64,000 nt of DNA from an uncultured Flavobacteriaceae bacterium. GTDB taxonomy: Bacteria > Bacteroidota > Bacteroidia > Flavobacteriales > Flavobacteriaceae. Where the stretch lies: assembly GCA_947503105.1 (NCBI GenBank), contig CANNCM010000002.1, positions 1-64,000 of the forward strand, in the 5' to 3' direction. The translations under genes were made by a program, and so were the position numbers. Numbering within the stretch: position 1 is the stretch's first letter; the number at the start of each line of letters is the position of its first letter. Under the pieces are notes generated by a model that saw only the letters and a list, made by a program, of their open reading frames with translations, had not been told where the DNA came from and did not search any database. Below are positions 18,078-30,899 of the stretch, piece after piece.

Positions 18078-20270
18078 ATGCGTATATCATCAGATCAACT
18101 TCACGTAGCGCTCAAAACATATTTTGGCTTTGATAAGTTCAAAGGCCTGCAAGAGCAGGTTGTAACGAGCATTATGGAAAAACACCACACCTTTGCCATC
18201 ATGCCAACAGGTGGCGGAAAGTCTTTGTGTTACCAACTGCCTGCCTTGATGCAAGAAGGGACTGCAATTGTTGTCTCTCCTTTAATTGCATTGATGAAAA
18301 ATCAAGTTGATGCCATTCGAGGAATTTCTGAAAAAGAAGGTGTTGCTCATGTTCTGAATTCTTCTTTAAACAAAACCGAGGTAAAACAAGTTAAAGCCGA
18401 TATTGAATCTGGAGTTACAAAGCTTCTTTATGTCGCCCCAGAATCTTTAGCAAAAGAAGAAAATACAGAGTTTTTGAAAGATCAAACCATTTCTTTTATG
18501 GCGGTGGATGAGGCGCACTGTATCAGCGAATGGGGACATGATTTTAGGCCAGAATACAGAAATTTAAGACGTATCATAAAAAAAATAGGAGACAATATTC
18601 CAATCATTGGCCTAACGGCAACAGCAACACCAAAAGTTCAGGAAGATATCTTAAAAAATTTGGCCATTACTGACGCAAATACTTTCAAAGCGTCATTCAA
18701 TCGGCCAAATCTTTATTATGAAATTGTTCCAAAAACATCCCAAGTTGACAATGATATCATCAGATTTATAAAGCAAAATCAAGGAAAATCCGGAATTGTG
18801 TATTGTTTGAGTAGAAAACGGGTTGAAGAACTTGCACAAATTCTCCAAGTCAATGAAATCAAAGCACTTCCATATCATGCTGGTTTGGATGCAAAGTCCC
18901 GATCTAATCATCAAGATATGTTTTTGATGGAAGATGTCGATGTGATTGTGGCTACAATTGCATTTGGCATGGGAATCGATAAACCTGATGTTCGTTTTGT
19001 TATTCATCACGATATTCCAAAAAGTATAGAAAGTTATTATCAAGAAACTGGTCGTGCTGGGCGCGATGGAGGCGAGGGGCATTGCCTTGCCTACTATGCG
19101 TATAAAGACATAGAAAAGTTAGAAAAATTCATGCATGGCAAACCTGTTGCAGAACAAGAAATTGGTTTTGCACTACTGCAGGAAGTTGTAGCCCTTGCAG
19201 AAACCTCTATTTCAAGACGAAAGTTTATACTTCATTATTTCGGAGAAGAATTTGACAATGCCACGGGAGAGGGCGGCGACATGGACGATAACGTGCGTTT
19301 TCCAAAAAAACAAATTGAAGCTCAAGATCAGCTAAAAATCGTTCTTGATATCGTTCAGAATACCAAAGAAAAATATAAAATAAAAGATCTTGTAAAAGTT
19401 TTAATAGGGGAGGAAAATGCTCTAATCGTCTCACACAAAACACATGAGCAGCCCTTTTTTGGTCAAGGAAAATCGAAGGAAAACCATTACTGGATGGCGC
19501 TAACGCGACAAGCACTGGTTGCTGGACTACTAAAAAAAGATATTGAAACTTACGGCGTTATAAAAATGACAGACAAAGGGTCTGAATTTTTGAAAAACCC
19601 TAGCTCATTTATGATGACTGAAGATCATAATTATCAAAATGATAGTTCTTCATCATACAACAAAAGCGCAAAAGTTGAAACAGACAAAATTTTGTTTCGT
19701 ATGCTTAAAGATTTGAGAAAATCAAATGCCAAAAAATTAGGCGTGCCTCCATTTGCAATTTTTCAAGATCCTTCTTTGGAAGATATGGCGCTTAAATATC
19801 CAATTACTGTAGAAGAACTTCAAAATATTCACGGCGTTGGCGAAGGAAAAGCAAAACGCTATGGTAAAGATTTTGTTGCACTTATTGATCGATATGTACA
19901 AGAAAATGATATTATTCGTGTTGAAGATTTAGTGATCAAATCTACAGGTTCAAACTCATCTTTGAAGCTTTATATCATTCAAAATATTGACAGAAAATTG
20001 CCATTAAACGATATTTCTTCTGCAAAAGGAATGGAAATGAATGATTTTATTACTGAGCTGGAATCTATTGTATTCTCTGGAACAAAATTAAATATCAATT
20101 ATTGGATAGATGAAATTTTTGATGAAGATCAACAAGAAGAAATTCACGAGTATTTTATGGAATCTGACTCCGATGATATAGAAGAAGCTATTGAAGAATT
20201 TGATGGGGATTACGACGAGGAGGAACTCCGATTGTATCGAATCAAATTTTTTAGTGAAGTTGCCAATTAA
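18078..20270 (+). CDS. recQ: ATP-dependent DNA helicase RecQ
   Basis: IMPTGGGKSLCYQLPAL, VDEAHCISEWGHDFRPEYR, QETGRAGRDGGEG; RQC and HRDC-like C-terminus. Confidence 0.96.
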   Translation: MRISSDQLHVALKTYFGFDKFKGLQEQVVTSIMEKHHTFAIMPTGGGKSLCYQLPALMQEGTAIVVSPLIALMKNQVDAIRGISEKEGVAHVLNSSLNKTEVKQVKADIESGVTKLLYVAPESLAKEENTEFLKDQTISFMAVDEAHCISEWGHDFRPEYRNLRRIIKKIGDNIPIIGLTATATPKVQEDILKNLAITDANTFKASFNRPNLYYEIVPKTSQVDNDIIRFIKQNQGKSGIVYCLSRKRVEELAQILQVNEIKALPYHAGLDAKSRSNHQDMFLMEDVDVIVATIAFGMGIDKPDVRFVIHHDIPKSIESYYQETGRAGRDGGEGHCLAYYAYKDIEKLEKFMHGKPVAEQEIGFALLQEVVALAETSISRRKFILHYFGEEFDNATGEGGDMDDNVRFPKKQIEAQDQLKIVLDIVQNTKEKYKIKDLVKVLIGEENALIVSHKTHEQPFFGQGKSKENHYWMALTRQALVAGLLKKDIETYGVIKMTDKGSEFLKNPSSFMMTEDHNYQNDSSSSYNKSAKVETDKILFRMLKDLRKSNAKKLGVPPFAIFQDPSLEDMALKYPITVEELQNIHGVGEGKAKRYGKDFVALIDRYVQENDIIRVEDLVIKSTGSNSSLKLYIIQNIDRKLPLNDISSAKGMEMNDFITELESIVFSGTKLNINYWIDEIFDEDQQEEIHEYFMESDSDDIEEAIEEFDGDYDEEELRLYRIKFFSEVAN

Positions 20271-20318
20271 TTTCTTTAGAAATTTCATTTTTAATTCAAA
20301 AGTTTTTCAAATCCTCCT

Positions 20319-20326
20319 TACCTTTG
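20319..20326 (+). promoter_or_regulatory. Putative -7 element (TACCTTTG) for the PPIase fusion gene
   Basis: TAnnTTTG match 34 nt before ATG 20360. Confidence 0.5.
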
Positions 20327-20359
20327 TGGTTTTAAAAATTAGAACCAAAAATAAAACAC

Positions 20360-21292
20360 ATGCAAGACGGTTTATACGCCAAGTTTACAACTTCAAAAGG
20401 AGAGATATTAGTTAATTTAGAATACCAAAAAACACCAGGGACTGTTGGTAATTTTGTGGCGCTCGCTCAAGGAAATTTAGAGAATGAAATCAAAAAACAA
20501 GGGCAGCCCTATTATGATGGTCTGAAATTCCACAGAGTCATTCCAGATTTTATGATACAAGGCGGTTGTCCACTTGGAACCGGAACAGGAAATCCAGGCT
20601 ATCAGTTTGATGACGAGTTTCATCCAGATTTAAAACATGACCAGCCAGGCATTCTATCGATGGCTAATGCCGGTCCAGGAACAAATGGCAGTCAGTTTTT
20701 CATTACCCACACACCAACACCTTGGTTAGATGGTAAACATACTGTTTTTGGTAAAACTATTGAAGGGCAATCCGTTGTAGATGCTATCGCTCAAGGCGAT
20801 GTAATCGAATCTTTAGAAATTGTGGCCGTTGGCGCAGATGCAGAAGCCTTTAATGCTGTAGAGTCGTTTAGAGTTTTTGAAGGTTCTCGTGCCAAAAGAA
20901 TTGAAGCTGAAAAAGCAGCTATTGAAGCCGAACTTGATAAGTTAGCAAGTGGATTTGAACAAACAGCGAGTGGATTGCGCTATCAAATTCTTCAGAAAAG
21001 CGATGGTAAACAAGCTCAAAAAAATGATGTTGTATCCGTACACTACAAAGGACAATTGAGCGACGGAACAGTATTCGATTCCTCCTACAAGCGTAATGAT
21101 CCTATTGAATTTACACTTGGTGTTGGTCAAGTTATTCCAGGTTGGGACGAAGGTATAGCTTTGTTGCATGTTGGCGAAAAAGCACGATTTGTAATCCCAA
21201 GTGCATTGGCCTATGGCAGTCGTGGGGCAGGAGGAGTAATTCCACCAAATGCACATCTTATTTTTGATGTAGAACTCGTGGGTGTAAAATAA
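20360..21292 (+). CDS. Cyclophilin-FKBP fusion peptidyl-prolyl cis-trans isomerase (no signal peptide)
   Basis: Cyclophilin: [94 protein letters not shown]. Confidence 0.95.
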   Translation: MQDGLYAKFTTSKGEILVNLEYQKTPGTVGNFVALAQGNLENEIKKQGQPYYDGLKFHRVIPDFMIQGGCPLGTGTGNPGYQFDDEFHPDLKHDQPGILSMANAGPGTNGSQFFITHTPTPWLDGKHTVFGKTIEGQSVVDAIAQGDVIESLEIVAVGADAEAFNAVESFRVFEGSRAKRIEAEKAAIEAELDKLASGFEQTASGLRYQILQKSDGKQAQKNDVVSVHYKGQLSDGTVFDSSYKRNDPIEFTLGVGQVIPGWDEGIALLHVGEKARFVIPSALAYGSRGAGGVIPPNAHLIFDVELVGVK

Positions 21293-21394
21293 TTTTTGCA
21301 TACGGTTTTTAGTTTTCACTACGCAAATACATCAAAAAAATAGCTTTGTTCAGAAACAAGTCGATTTTATTCATAAAATTTAAATAGTTATTTG

Positions 21395-21402
21395 TAAATT
21401 TG
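21395..21402 (+). promoter_or_regulatory. Putative -7 element (TAAATTTG) for pyrG
   Basis: TAnnTTTG match ~21 nt before ATG 21423. Confidence 0.5.
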
Positions 21403-21413
21403 TTTGCGTTTAA

Positions 21414-23042
<1,629 letters not shown>

Positions 23043-23090
23043 AATTATATTTAATTTGGACAACACCATTGGCCAATTAAGTTTCTAAAT

Positions 23091-24965
23091 ATGGAAGAGA
23101 AAAAATTAGACACAAATTCACTTATTGGGTTTTTACTCATTGGTGCAATTTTATTGTATATGTTGTGGCAAAATCAACCCACAGCAGAACAAGTTGCTGC
23201 AGAGCAACAAGCAAAGCAAGAACAAATTGACACTAGTTCAAATCAAGTGTCCACAGCCAAAACTGTTGAAAACACTCAAAACAGTTCAAGTGCTCAGCAA
23301 AAATCGAAACTCGGAGACTTTGCATATTCTTTAGATTTAGCTTCTGCAAATGATAGTTTTACAGTGCTTGAAAATGATGTTTTAGCTCTTAAAATTGATA
23401 ATAAAGGCGGTGGTCTATCAGAAGTGAAACTCAAAACTTTTGTAAATTATGATTCTATTCCAGTATATCTCATTAAAGACGAAACAGCTCGATTCAATCT
23501 GAATTTTTCAACTTCTGATAATCGCACTTTAAATACTTCGGATCTATACTTCGAACCGTCATTAAAAAATGAAGGCGCAAATAAGGTCTTGTCCATGAAA
23601 TTGAAGGTGTCTGAGGACCAATATTTGGAATATATTTATACCCTCACTCCAGACGATTATATGCTTGGATTCGATATACATTCTCAAGGACTATCGGGCG
23701 TTTTTGATACTAACAAAGCCGTAAATTTTGAGTGGGATTTAAAGGCCTTACGTCAAGATCAAAGCATTACTTTTGAAAATCGTTACACTCGACTTTCCTA
23801 CGAGTACGATGGCAATAAAACAGGCAAACTCTCACAAGCTGGTGAGGACGATGAAGCATTGGAAAATGTATCTTGGATTTCATACAGACAGCATTTTTTT
23901 AGTTCTATTTTAGTTCCAGATTCTCCACTAAATAATGTCGAATTAAAATCCTTCGATTTAGTGGAAGATGAAACCATAGACACTGTTTTTACAAAACGTT
24001 ATAACACCAAATTTCCGTTAAGCTATGCTTCTGGTGAATTGGCTCAAAACATGAACTTATTTTTTGGCCCAACCTACAACAAAGTGTTGAAGAAGTACAA
24101 CAAAAATCTTGAAAGTAGTATTCCCTTTGGTTGGGGGATTTTTGGATGGATCAACAAATCTGTTTTTAGTCCTTTGTACGCCTGGTTAAGCAGCTTTTTA
24201 TCTTATGGAATTGCTATTATTGTAATGACAATTATGGTGAAAATATTACTCTCATTTGTACAGTATAAGCAATTTTTATCTCAGGCAAAAATGAAAATAT
24301 TGAAGCCTGAATTAGATGCCATTCGCGAAAAATATAAAAAAGATAAAATGAAGTCTCAGCAAGAAACGCTTGCTTTGCAAAACAAAGCAGGAGCTAGCCC
24401 CTTGAGCGGTTGCTTGCCTGGATTACTACAAATTCCAGTATTTTATTCATTGTTTATGTTTTTTCCAATTGCATTCGAATTGCGTCAAAAATCATTTCTT
24501 TGGGTAGAAGATCTAAGTTCTTATGACACTATTGCAGAATTGCCATTCAATATTCCTTTTTATGGCGATCATATCAGTCTATTTCCCATTTTAGCATCTA
24601 TTGCTATTTTCTTTTATATGCGCATGACAACGGGTCAGAATATGGCAAGTCAACCACAACAAGAAGGCATGCCAGATATGGCCAAGATGATGAAATATAT
24701 GATTTATTTCTCACCACTTTTGATGTTATTTTTCTTTAATAACTATGCCTCTGGTTTGAGTTTGTATTATTTTGTTTCAAACCTTATTAGTATTGGAATT
24801 ATGCTCGTCATCAAGAACTATATCATCGATGAAGAAAAGGTGTTGGCAAAAATTAATGTAAGCAAGGCAAAACCAAAAAAACAAAGTCGTTTTCAGAAGA
24901 AAATGGCCGAAATTATGGAGCAAGCCGAAAAACAAAAAGCAGCTCAAGAACGCCGAAAAAAATAA
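23091..24965 (+). CDS. yidC: Membrane protein insertase YidC
   Basis: N-terminal TM, periplasmic domain, and PLSGCLPGLLQIPVFYSLFMFFPIAFELRQKSFLWVEDLSSYD. Confidence 0.97.
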   Translation: MEEKKLDTNSLIGFLLIGAILLYMLWQNQPTAEQVAAEQQAKQEQIDTSSNQVSTAKTVENTQNSSSAQQKSKLGDFAYSLDLASANDSFTVLENDVLALKIDNKGGGLSEVKLKTFVNYDSIPVYLIKDETARFNLNFSTSDNRTLNTSDLYFEPSLKNEGANKVLSMKLKVSEDQYLEYIYTLTPDDYMLGFDIHSQGLSGVFDTNKAVNFEWDLKALRQDQSITFENRYTRLSYEYDGNKTGKLSQAGEDDEALENVSWISYRQHFFSSILVPDSPLNNVELKSFDLVEDETIDTVFTKRYNTKFPLSYASGELAQNMNLFFGPTYNKVLKKYNKNLESSIPFGWGIFGWINKSVFSPLYAWLSSFLSYGIAIIVMTIMVKILLSFVQYKQFLSQAKMKILKPELDAIREKYKKDKMKSQQETLALQNKAGASPLSGCLPGLLQIPVFYSLFMFFPIAFELRQKSFLWVEDLSSYDTIAELPFNIPFYGDHISLFPILASIAIFFYMRMTTGQNMASQPQQEGMPDMAKMMKYMIYFSPLLMLFFFNNYASGLSLYYFVSNLISIGIMLVIKNYIIDEEKVLAKINVSKAKPKKQSRFQKKMAEIMEQAEKQKAAQERRKK

Positions 24966-25096
24966 GCGTAAGATTATTTTGAGCCGTTTTTTATGAGCTT
25001 TATAACATGAATCATCAGGCCCTAAAAATTTAATTATACATTATACTGATGGTATGGATGCTTTTATGAGGGTTAAAAAATCAATAAACAGAACAC

Positions 25097-26287
25097 ATGA
25101 AAACAGTTGTTGTTGGACTTTCAGGCGGAGTAGATTCTAGCGTTGCGGCTTATTTACTCAAAAAGCAGGGCTATAATGTTATTGGTTTATTCATGAAAAA
25201 CTGGCATGATGATTCCGTGACAATTTCCGATGAATGTCCATGGCTGGACGATAGCAATGATGCTATGCTCGTTGCTGAAAAATTAGAAATCCCATTTCAA
25301 ACCGTCGATTTAAGCAACGAATATAAAGAGCGTATTGTAGATTATATGTTTCGTGAATACGAGCAAGGACGCACCCCAAATCCAGATGTGTTATGCAACA
25401 GAGAAATCAAGTTTGATGTTTTTCTAAAAATAGCCCTTTCGCTTGGTGCTGATTTTGTTGCAACTGGTCATTATTGCAGAAAAGCTGAGGTAGTTTCTAA
25501 TCATGAAACACCAATTTATCGGTTATTATCTGGCATTGATAATGCCAAAGATCAATCCTATTTTTTGTGTCAACTTTCCCAAGAACAATTGGCCAAAACA
25601 CTCTTTCCAATTGGAGAACTAACAAAACCACAAGTAAGAGAAATAGCTCAGGAATTAGATTTAGTAACAGCCAATAAAAAGGACTCTCAAGGGCTTTGTT
25701 TTATTGGAAAAGTGCGCCTCCCAGACTTTTTACAACAACAGCTAAAACCAAAAACAGGAGCTATTGTTGCCATTTCAGATACCTTTACAGCCTATACTGA
25801 AACCCCACCAATTTTTGGTACAAAAGAACAAGCCCTTAAGTTTGAATCCAAAAAAACAATTTATAAGAAAGAAGATGGTGTGGTTTTAGGAACCCACCAG
25901 GGTGCTCATTTTTTCACTAAAGGTCAGCGAAAAGGATTGGCTGTTGGTGGCACAAAAGAGCCGCTATTTGTCATTGATACTGATGTTGAAGAAAACATAA
26001 TTTATGTTGGCGAAGGCAAGTATCACCCTGGACTTTTGCGCAAAACTTTGTTTGTTCCAAATGAAGACCTTCACTGGGTACGTCCAGATTTATCATTACC
26101 TACGGAGCATGAACTAAATGTTAGGGCTCGAATTCGCTACCGACAACCTTTGGAAGACGCAACGCTTTTTAAATCTAGCAATGGTTTATACGTCTCATTT
26201 TTAAACCCTCAAACGGCCATTACAGAAGGTCAATTTGTTGCTTGGTATTTGGACGATGAATTAGTTGGTTCGGGAGTAATTTCTTAA
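25097..26287 (+). CDS. mnmA: tRNA-specific 2-thiouridylase MnmA
   Basis: [64 protein letters not shown]. Confidence 0.98.
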   Translation: MKTVVVGLSGGVDSSVAAYLLKKQGYNVIGLFMKNWHDDSVTISDECPWLDDSNDAMLVAEKLEIPFQTVDLSNEYKERIVDYMFREYEQGRTPNPDVLCNREIKFDVFLKIALSLGADFVATGHYCRKAEVVSNHETPIYRLLSGIDNAKDQSYFLCQLSQEQLAKTLFPIGELTKPQVREIAQELDLVTANKKDSQGLCFIGKVRLPDFLQQQLKPKTGAIVAISDTFTAYTETPPIFGTKEQALKFESKKTIYKKEDGVVLGTHQGAHFFTKGQRKGLAVGGTKEPLFVIDTDVEENIIYVGEGKYHPGLLRKTLFVPNEDLHWVRPDLSLPTEHELNVRARIRYRQPLEDATLFKSSNGLYVSFLNPQTAITEGQFVAWYLDDELVGSGVIS

Positions 26288-26322
26288 ATTGTATTATTGT
26301 TTTTTAAAACAATGATATCATT

Positions 26323-27270
26323 ATGAAAAATGCAATTACTCATCTTTTTGGTATAAAATATCCAATCATTCAAGCTGGTATGGTATGGAATAGTGGTTGG
26401 AAATTAGCGTCAGCCTCTTCAAATTCAGGGATTTTAGGGCTCATAGGCGCCGGCTCCATGTACCCTGATGTACTTCGACTTCATATTCAAAAATGTATGC
26501 GAGCTACTGATCAACCTTTTGGTGTCAATGTTCCGTTATTATATCCGAATATTGAAGAAATCATGCAAATTATTGTGGAGGAAGGTGTAAAAATTGTATT
26601 CACTTCCGCAGGCAATCCCTCTACGTGGACGCCTTGGTTGAAAAAACATGATATAACTGTTGTACATGTGGTTAGTAGTGTAAAATTTGCATTAAAAGCA
26701 GAAGCTTCCGGAGTTGATGCCATTGTTGCTGAGGGTTTTGAAGCAGGCGGGCATAATGGACGCGAAGAAACCACTACATTTACACTCATTCCTATGGTTT
26801 GCAACGCAGTTTCTATCCCTGTTATTGCAGCAGGGGGTATTGCAACAGGAAAAGGAATGTTGTCTGCCATGACACTTGGTGCACAAGGTGTTCAGATCGG
26901 AAGTCGTTTTGTAGCCAGCGAAGAATCCTCTGCACATCAAGCTTTCAAAAATGCAGTTCTTGAGGCACAAGATGGTGCAACGCAACTCACTCTCAAAGAA
27001 TTAACACCCGTAAGATTATTAAAGAATAAGTTTTATCAAGATGTGATAAAACTCTATCAAACCCATCCAACAACAGAGGATTTGAAAAACTTACTCGGTC
27101 GTGCAAGAGCGAAAAAAGGAATGTTTGAAGGCGATTTAGAAGAAGGCGAATTGGAAATTGGACAAATAGCAGGTTTGATTGATGAGATTTTAACAGTTGA
27201 AAATATTGTCAAGCAAATCGTTAATGAATTTAATAACGCCACAACAGAAATGAAAAATTTAACACTATAA
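26323..27270 (+). CDS. Nitronate monooxygenase / FabK-like FMN-dependent protein
   Basis: YPIIQAGMVWNSGWKLASASSNSGILGLIGAGSM, VDAIVAEGFEAGGHNG, PVIAAGGIATGKGMLSAMTLGAQGVQIGSRFVA. Confidence 0.9.
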   Translation: MKNAITHLFGIKYPIIQAGMVWNSGWKLASASSNSGILGLIGAGSMYPDVLRLHIQKCMRATDQPFGVNVPLLYPNIEEIMQIIVEEGVKIVFTSAGNPSTWTPWLKKHDITVVHVVSSVKFALKAEASGVDAIVAEGFEAGGHNGREETTTFTLIPMVCNAVSIPVIAAGGIATGKGMLSAMTLGAQGVQIGSRFVASEESSAHQAFKNAVLEAQDGATQLTLKELTPVRLLKNKFYQDVIKLYQTHPTTEDLKNLLGRARAKKGMFEGDLEEGELEIGQIAGLIDEILTVENIVKQIVNEFNNATTEMKNLTL

Positions 27271-27272
27271 CA

Positions 27273-28046
27273 ATGACAAAACGCACAGAACAGTTGGAAG
27301 CCTTTGATCGTTTATTGACCATTATGGACGAATTACGCTCCCAATGTCCTTGGGACAAAAAGCAAACCATGGAAACCCTTCGACCATTGACAATCGAAGA
27401 AACGTATGAGCTTGCCGATGCGATATTGGATCAAAATCTAGATGACGTAAAAGGCGAGTTGGGTGATTTGTTATTGCATATTGTATTTTATGCCAAAATT
27501 GGAAGTGAAACCAATGCCTTTGATATTGCAGATGTTTTAAATGGAATCTGTGAAAAATTGATACATCGTCATCCTCATATTTATGGCGATATCTCAGTCG
27601 AAAATGAAGAAGAAGTTAAACAAAATTGGGAGAAAATAAAACTCAAAGAAGGTAAAACAAGCGTTTTGCAAGGGGTTCCCAAAAGTTTACCAGCATTGGT
27701 TAAAGCGACACGAATACAAGAAAAAGTAGCCGGTGTAGGATTTGATTGGGAAACGCCTCAACAAGTTTTTGAAAAAGTAGAGGAGGAGTTGGAAGAATTC
27801 AACGCGGAGGTAAAAGCTAAAAATCCAGACGCCATAGAATCTGAATTTGGAGATGTTCTTTTTTCATTAATCAATTACGCACGCTTTTTAAATATCAATC
27901 CAGAAAATGCTTTGGAGCGCACCAACAAAAAATTCATTAAAAGATTTCAGTATTTAGAACAGCAGGCCAAGCTCAAAAAGCGTTCGCTTACAGAAATGTC
28001 ACTCGATGAAATGGAGGTCTTGTGGGAAGACGCAAAAAACCAATAA
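27273..28046 (+). CDS. mazG: Nucleoside triphosphate pyrophosphohydrolase MazG
   Basis: CPWDKKQTMETLRPLTIEETYELADAI, KGELGDLLLHIVFYAKI, ESEFGDVLFSLINYARFLNINPENALERTNKKFIKRF. Confidence 0.96.
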   Translation: MTKRTEQLEAFDRLLTIMDELRSQCPWDKKQTMETLRPLTIEETYELADAILDQNLDDVKGELGDLLLHIVFYAKIGSETNAFDIADVLNGICEKLIHRHPHIYGDISVENEEEVKQNWEKIKLKEGKTSVLQGVPKSLPALVKATRIQEKVAGVGFDWETPQQVFEKVEEELEEFNAEVKAKNPDAIESEFGDVLFSLINYARFLNINPENALERTNKKFIKRFQYLEQQAKLKKRSLTEMSLDEMEVLWEDAKNQ

Positions 28047-28070
28047 AAATAATAAAACCAATAAAAATAA

Positions 28071-30077
28071 TTAATTAATCACTTTTTTGATGTTTGACAA
28101 CTTCTTGGTCCACTGTTGAAGCTGTCCCTTGTACTTTTCAATTTTTTTGTGTACATCAACAACCATAGGGTTGTCATCTGCAACATTGGAAAAAAATTGC
28201 AGGTTATTCTCCAATTGATTCATCTCAGATTTTATTTCATCAATCTTTTTTCGAACAAAAGAAATTTCATTGTTTAATGCTCTTGGGTCTTTACTCAAGT
28301 CTTGAATTTTGGTCTTGTACTTTAAAGACTTCAATTCATCATCACTGACTCCAGCTTTTGCAAATAAAGCATTCAATACTTTAAAGAAATCGCGATCGAT
28401 ATGATGCTTATTTTTTGGCACTCTGCCAAGCGCATTCCATTGATTAGAAAAATCTTTTAGTGCTTTCAAATCGGCTTCATTATCACCACTAATTTCAAAT
28501 GATTCTAGTGTTTTATAAAGCTGTTCTTTTTGTGCATAATTTTCAATTTCTTCTGGCGATCCAGCATTTTTTTGTTCATAATAACGGTCAAAGAAGTGAT
28601 TACATGCTCCTCTAAATTCTTTCCATAATTTATCACTATCCTTTCTTGAAATATGTCCAATTTTTTTCCATTGATTTTGAATTGTTTTCATCAATGCAGC
28701 AGTAGTTTCTAAATCGTCATTATCTTTGTTTTGTACAGCTATTTCGATTAATTCTTTTTTCTTTTTTAAATTATCCGCATGAGACTTCTTTAGCTCTTTG
28801 TAGAAGTTGTTTTTGGTTTTATTAAAATCTCTAACCGCACTTTTAAAGTCTGCCCAAGACTGATTCCTTAGTTTTTTTGGAACACCACCAATTTTAAAGA
28901 AATCCTCTCTAAGCGTTTCCATTTCTTTCAATCGTTTTTGCCATTCCTTGTGCGAGTTATTATTTGAGTCACTCAATGCTTTAATTTTTGAAATAACAGC
29001 TTCTTTAGCTTCAAAATTTGCCACCAATTCTTGCTCTATATGGGCATTATATTCTTGACGTTTGTCATTGATTACTTTTGTTGCGGCACTAAATTGCTCC
29101 CACAATACGTCTCGGTATTCTTTGGCAACAGGCCCCAATTCTTCTTTCCATATTTTGTGCAACGCTTGAAGCTCTCTAAATGCTCGTCCTAGGTTTTCTT
29201 CCGAAGCCAAGGCCTCTGCACTTTTGATTAGCTTTTGTTTCTTTTCTAAATTATGCTTGTAATCGCGATCTCTTAAGTCTCTGTTTAGATGCAAAAAATC
29301 ATAAAATTTTTCTACATGATGACGGTAATTGTTCCACACATCATTTGCATTTTTTATCGGTACTTTACCAAGACTTCTCCATTGTTCTTGTAATTCTTTG
29401 AATTTATTATAGGTTGTATTACTGCTTTGATTGACATCGGTTAACCCTTTGATATCGTCTATAATTTGTAATCTAGCATCAAGATTTCGCTTTAAATTTT
29501 CTGTTCTTTCCTTTTGAAATTTTTCGTTCTTTTCACGAAATGATTTGGAAAGCGTATTGAAATGTTTTTTTATTGGGCTTTCGAAATTAAAATCGATACT
29601 GTTTCCTCCTTCTGCCAAAAAGGTGTCTTTCTTTTCGTTTAGAATTTTTGAAAATTTTTGATTAAATACTTTTTTTAAGGAATTAACTTTTGGACGAATA
29701 GCGTAGATATCGTCATTTTTGAGTAACTGTTCAAATTCAGAAACCAAGTTTTCTAACGTTAAATTTTCGTAGTTGATTTCTTCTAAAATCTTTTTCTCAT
29801 CAGTGTTTTCCTCAGTGTCCACTTTAGAGTTTTCTTCAGAGCTTTCTTCTGCTTTTTCTTTATTGTCTTCTTCAGTGTTATTGTCAACCTGCGCTTCAGA
29901 TGTTGTAGCTGTTTGTGTCGCATTTTCCGAATCCGTTTCTCTAACCTCTTCTTCTTTTGGCATAACAGATTTTGCCACGTTTTTCACATCCTCTTGTTGA
30001 GATTGGTTTTCCGAAGTGTCGTTCTTTTGTTCTTCCATTGTTCCGTCTGCATCTTGCAGGTTGTCTTGCGTTGTCAT
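28071..30077 (-). CDS. DUF349 domain-containing protein with acidic low-complexity N-terminus
   Basis: Repeated W.K.G....K....LW..F...... units typical of DUF349. N-terminal E/S/T-rich region. Start placed at MTTQDNLQ (30077). Confidence 0.85.
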   Translation of the reverse strand: MTTQDNLQDADGTMEEQKNDTSENQSQQEDVKNVAKSVMPKEEEVRETDSENATQTATTSEAQVDNNTEEDNKEKAEESSEENSKVDTEENTDEKKILEEINYENLTLENLVSEFEQLLKNDDIYAIRPKVNSLKKVFNQKFSKILNEKKDTFLAEGGNSIDFNFESPIKKHFNTLSKSFREKNEKFQKERTENLKRNLDARLQIIDDIKGLTDVNQSSNTTYNKFKELQEQWRSLGKVPIKNANDVWNNYRHHVEKFYDFLHLNRDLRDRDYKHNLEKKQKLIKSAEALASEENLGRAFRELQALHKIWKEELGPVAKEYRDVLWEQFSAATKVINDKRQEYNAHIEQELVANFEAKEAVISKIKALSDSNNNSHKEWQKRLKEMETLREDFFKIGGVPKKLRNQSWADFKSAVRDFNKTKNNFYKELKKSHADNLKKKKELIEIAVQNKDNDDLETTAALMKTIQNQWKKIGHISRKDSDKLWKEFRGACNHFFDRYYEQKNAGSPEEIENYAQKEQLYKTLESFEISGDNEADLKALKDFSNQWNALGRVPKNKHHIDRDFFKVLNALFAKAGVSDDELKSLKYKTKIQDLSKDPRALNNEISFVRKKIDEIKSEMNQLENNLQFFSNVADDNPMVVDVHKKIEKYKGQLQQWTKKLSNIKKVIN

Positions 30078-30166
30078 AATATAAGGGTTTTGGGTTATAA
30101 ATGCCTTAAAGGCATAAATATACACTTATCCCTTAAATTTACAAATTCAAAGTTTATTTCTATAGG

Positions 30167-30895
30167 TTAGGAGTGCCAAATGCCCCAAGATTTCTCAGCT
30201 TGTAAACGTAACATTTCCAGTCCATTAAGCGTTTTTGCAGTTGCTTTTTTTCCATGACTTAAAAATTTAGTCTCAGCAGGGTTATAAATTAAGTCAAAAA
30301 GTAAATGATGTCTTCCAATTCCTGAGTAGGGAATAGGGGGGCATTCCTCTATGTTTGGGTGTGTGCCAAGGGGTGTGCAATTTATGATAAGGAGATGCTC
30401 TTGAATATCATCAACACTTAAATCATTGTAGTTTATAGTGTGTTTGTTATGTATAGATCTGGACACAAATTTAACTTCAATTTCAAGTGATTCTAAGGCA
30501 TAAACAACGGCTTTTGATGCTCCTCCAGTGCCAAGTATGAGTGCCTTTTTGTGTTCTGATTTTAGATGTGGAATAAGACTCGTTTTGAATCCATAATGAT
30601 CTGTATTGCAACCAATTAGTTTATTATTTTTAATGTGTATGGTATTGACAGCTCCTATAGCTTGTGCTTCGGCGTCTAGGGTGTCGAGATAAGGAATAAC
30701 AGCTTCTTTATAGGGAATAGTAACATTGAGGCCAGCCATATTTTTTGTTTTAAAAATATGAGGAAATTCCTCAATAGTTTTGAGATCAAAATTTTGATAT
30801 ACACAATCTAAGTTTTGGAGTTTAAATTTCTCAGAAAAATATGCTCTGGAAAAAGAGTAATCTATGTCTTTTCCAATCAATCCGAATACTTTCAT
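30167..30895 (-). CDS. aroE: Shikimate dehydrogenase
   Basis: VFGLIGKDIDYSFSRAYFSEKF, GLNVTIPYKEAVIPYLD, GAVNTIHIKNNKLIGCNTDHYGF, LGTGGASKAV. Confidence 0.95.
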   Translation of the reverse strand: MKVFGLIGKDIDYSFSRAYFSEKFKLQNLDCVYQNFDLKTIEEFPHIFKTKNMAGLNVTIPYKEAVIPYLDTLDAEAQAIGAVNTIHIKNNKLIGCNTDHYGFKTSLIPHLKSEHKKALILGTGGASKAVVYALESLEIEVKFVSRSIHNKHTINYNDLSVDDIQEHLLIINCTPLGTHPNIEECPPIPYSGIGRHHLLFDLIYNPAETKFLSHGKKATAKTLNGLEMLRLQAEKSWGIWHS

Positions 30896-30899
30896 GTGT

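Noticed and set aside
24966-25096. yidC-mnmA spacer as a riboswitch or small RNA
   Set aside because: AT-rich, no convincing stem-loop or terminator seen by eye.
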